NCBI GenBank assembly: GCA_937141935.1
Contig: CAKZQS010000035.1
Span: forward strand, 1 to 39,435
Direction of reading: 5' to 3'
DNA length: 39,435 nt
Source of the DNA: an uncultured Ectothiorhodospiraceae bacterium
GTDB taxonomy: Bacteria > Pseudomonadota > Gammaproteobacteria > Nevskiales > Oceanococcaceae
Part shown: piece after piece, positions 38,523 through 39,435 of the stretch
Position numbering within the stretch: position 1 is the stretch's first letter
Layout of the letters: every line of letters starts with the position of its first letter
The notes under the pieces: generated by a model
The model's input: the letters and a program-made list of their open reading frames with translations, nothing else
Told to the model about the DNA's origin: nothing
Databases searched by the model: none
Program-made: the position numbers and the translations under genes

Positions 38523-38537
38523 CCAAGAGGCGTGCCA
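38523..38537 (-). promoter_or_regulatory. Sigma-54-type promoter for the psp operon
   Basis: On the minus strand TGGCACGCCTCTTGG fits the -24/-12 consensus TGGCACG-N4-TTGC, with GG and the -12 pair correctly spaced; the last base is G instead of C. It points toward the psp operon and lies 44 bases before the small exported gene. PspF, encoded divergently, activates sigma-54 promoters. The AT-rich stretch around 38560-38590 could hold an IHF site. Confidence 0.75.
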
Positions 38538-38647
38538 ACTTTTGCCAGCCTCGCAGGGCTCTGTTTTTATTGGGTTTTCTAAATTCTTGCGTGACGCGGG
38601 ACTCACTGTAGTGGTGTTTTTTACCGCTTTATGGGATATTTTTCGCC

Positions 38648-39435
<788 letters not shown>

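Overview
The window is high-GC proteobacterial chromosome with dense coding, frequent ATG/TGA overlaps and short intergenic gaps. A PspF/PspABC system with a sigma-54-type promoter, a long bimodular fatty acyl-CoA reductase of the Marinobacter type, a Mpo1-like protein and an alkyltransferase-like protein suggest a gammaproteobacterium with an active lipid metabolism, possibly near Nevskiales/Solimonadaceae. That placement is an inference from gene content. Two stretches are visibly AT-richer than the rest (about 1-760 and 16640-17890) and look acquired.

Region by region: (1) 1-914 is the edge of an integron gene-cassette array read on the minus strand, with a SUKH (SMI1/KNR4) cassette and two attC-like sites but no integrase where one would be expected. 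(2) 1074-7320 holds a membrane protein, a lone type IV pilin-like protein, a membrane protein with a degenerate GGDEF domain, an MBL-fold hydrolase with an unusual metal motif, an iron-type alcohol dehydrogenase, a strong terminator and a PBP4-type D-Ala-D-Ala carboxypeptidase. (3) 7340-7740 is non-coding and carries two tandem copies of a palindromic repeat. (4) 7750-11080 (minus) is an acyl-CoA dehydrogenase followed by a fatty acyl-CoA reductase. (5) 11247-16625 (plus) is a large ceramidase-like lipoprotein, an ATL DNA-damage protein, a DUF924 protein, an exported protein of unknown function and a MAPEG protein. (6) 16899-17891 is an AT-rich orphan gene with a HEPN-like motif, directly behind a zinc alcohol dehydrogenase that diverges from a FabH-type ketoacyl synthase.

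(7) 20101-27814 is a nearly complete phenylalanine/tyrosine degradation cluster: phenylalanine hydroxylase, 4-hydroxyphenylpyruvate dioxygenase, (third repeat copy), homogentisate dioxygenase, a GST of unknown role, fumarylacetoacetase, maleylacetoacetate isomerase and acetoacetyl-CoA synthetase. Together they would take phenylalanine through homogentisate to fumarate and acetoacetyl-CoA. The tyrosine aminotransferase and the pterin recycling enzyme are not in the window.

(8) 27882-34064 holds an M28 peptidase lipoprotein, SprT, a saccharopine-dehydrogenase-like reductase, a LOG-family protein, a Mpo1-like membrane protein, a 141-bp MITE-like element, phosphoglycerate mutase and a DUF1499 protein. 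(9) 34065-36723 has a TVP38 membrane domain fused to a disulfide oxidoreductase, then a YHS protein. (10) 36843-39435 is the phage-shock (Psp) locus: pspF runs off the right edge and diverges from an operon of a small exported protein, pspA, pspB and pspC that ends at an intrinsic terminator. The clearest candidates for something undescribed are the two intergenic repeat families, the small exported protein at the head of the psp operon, the HEPN-like orphan and the integrase-less cassette array.
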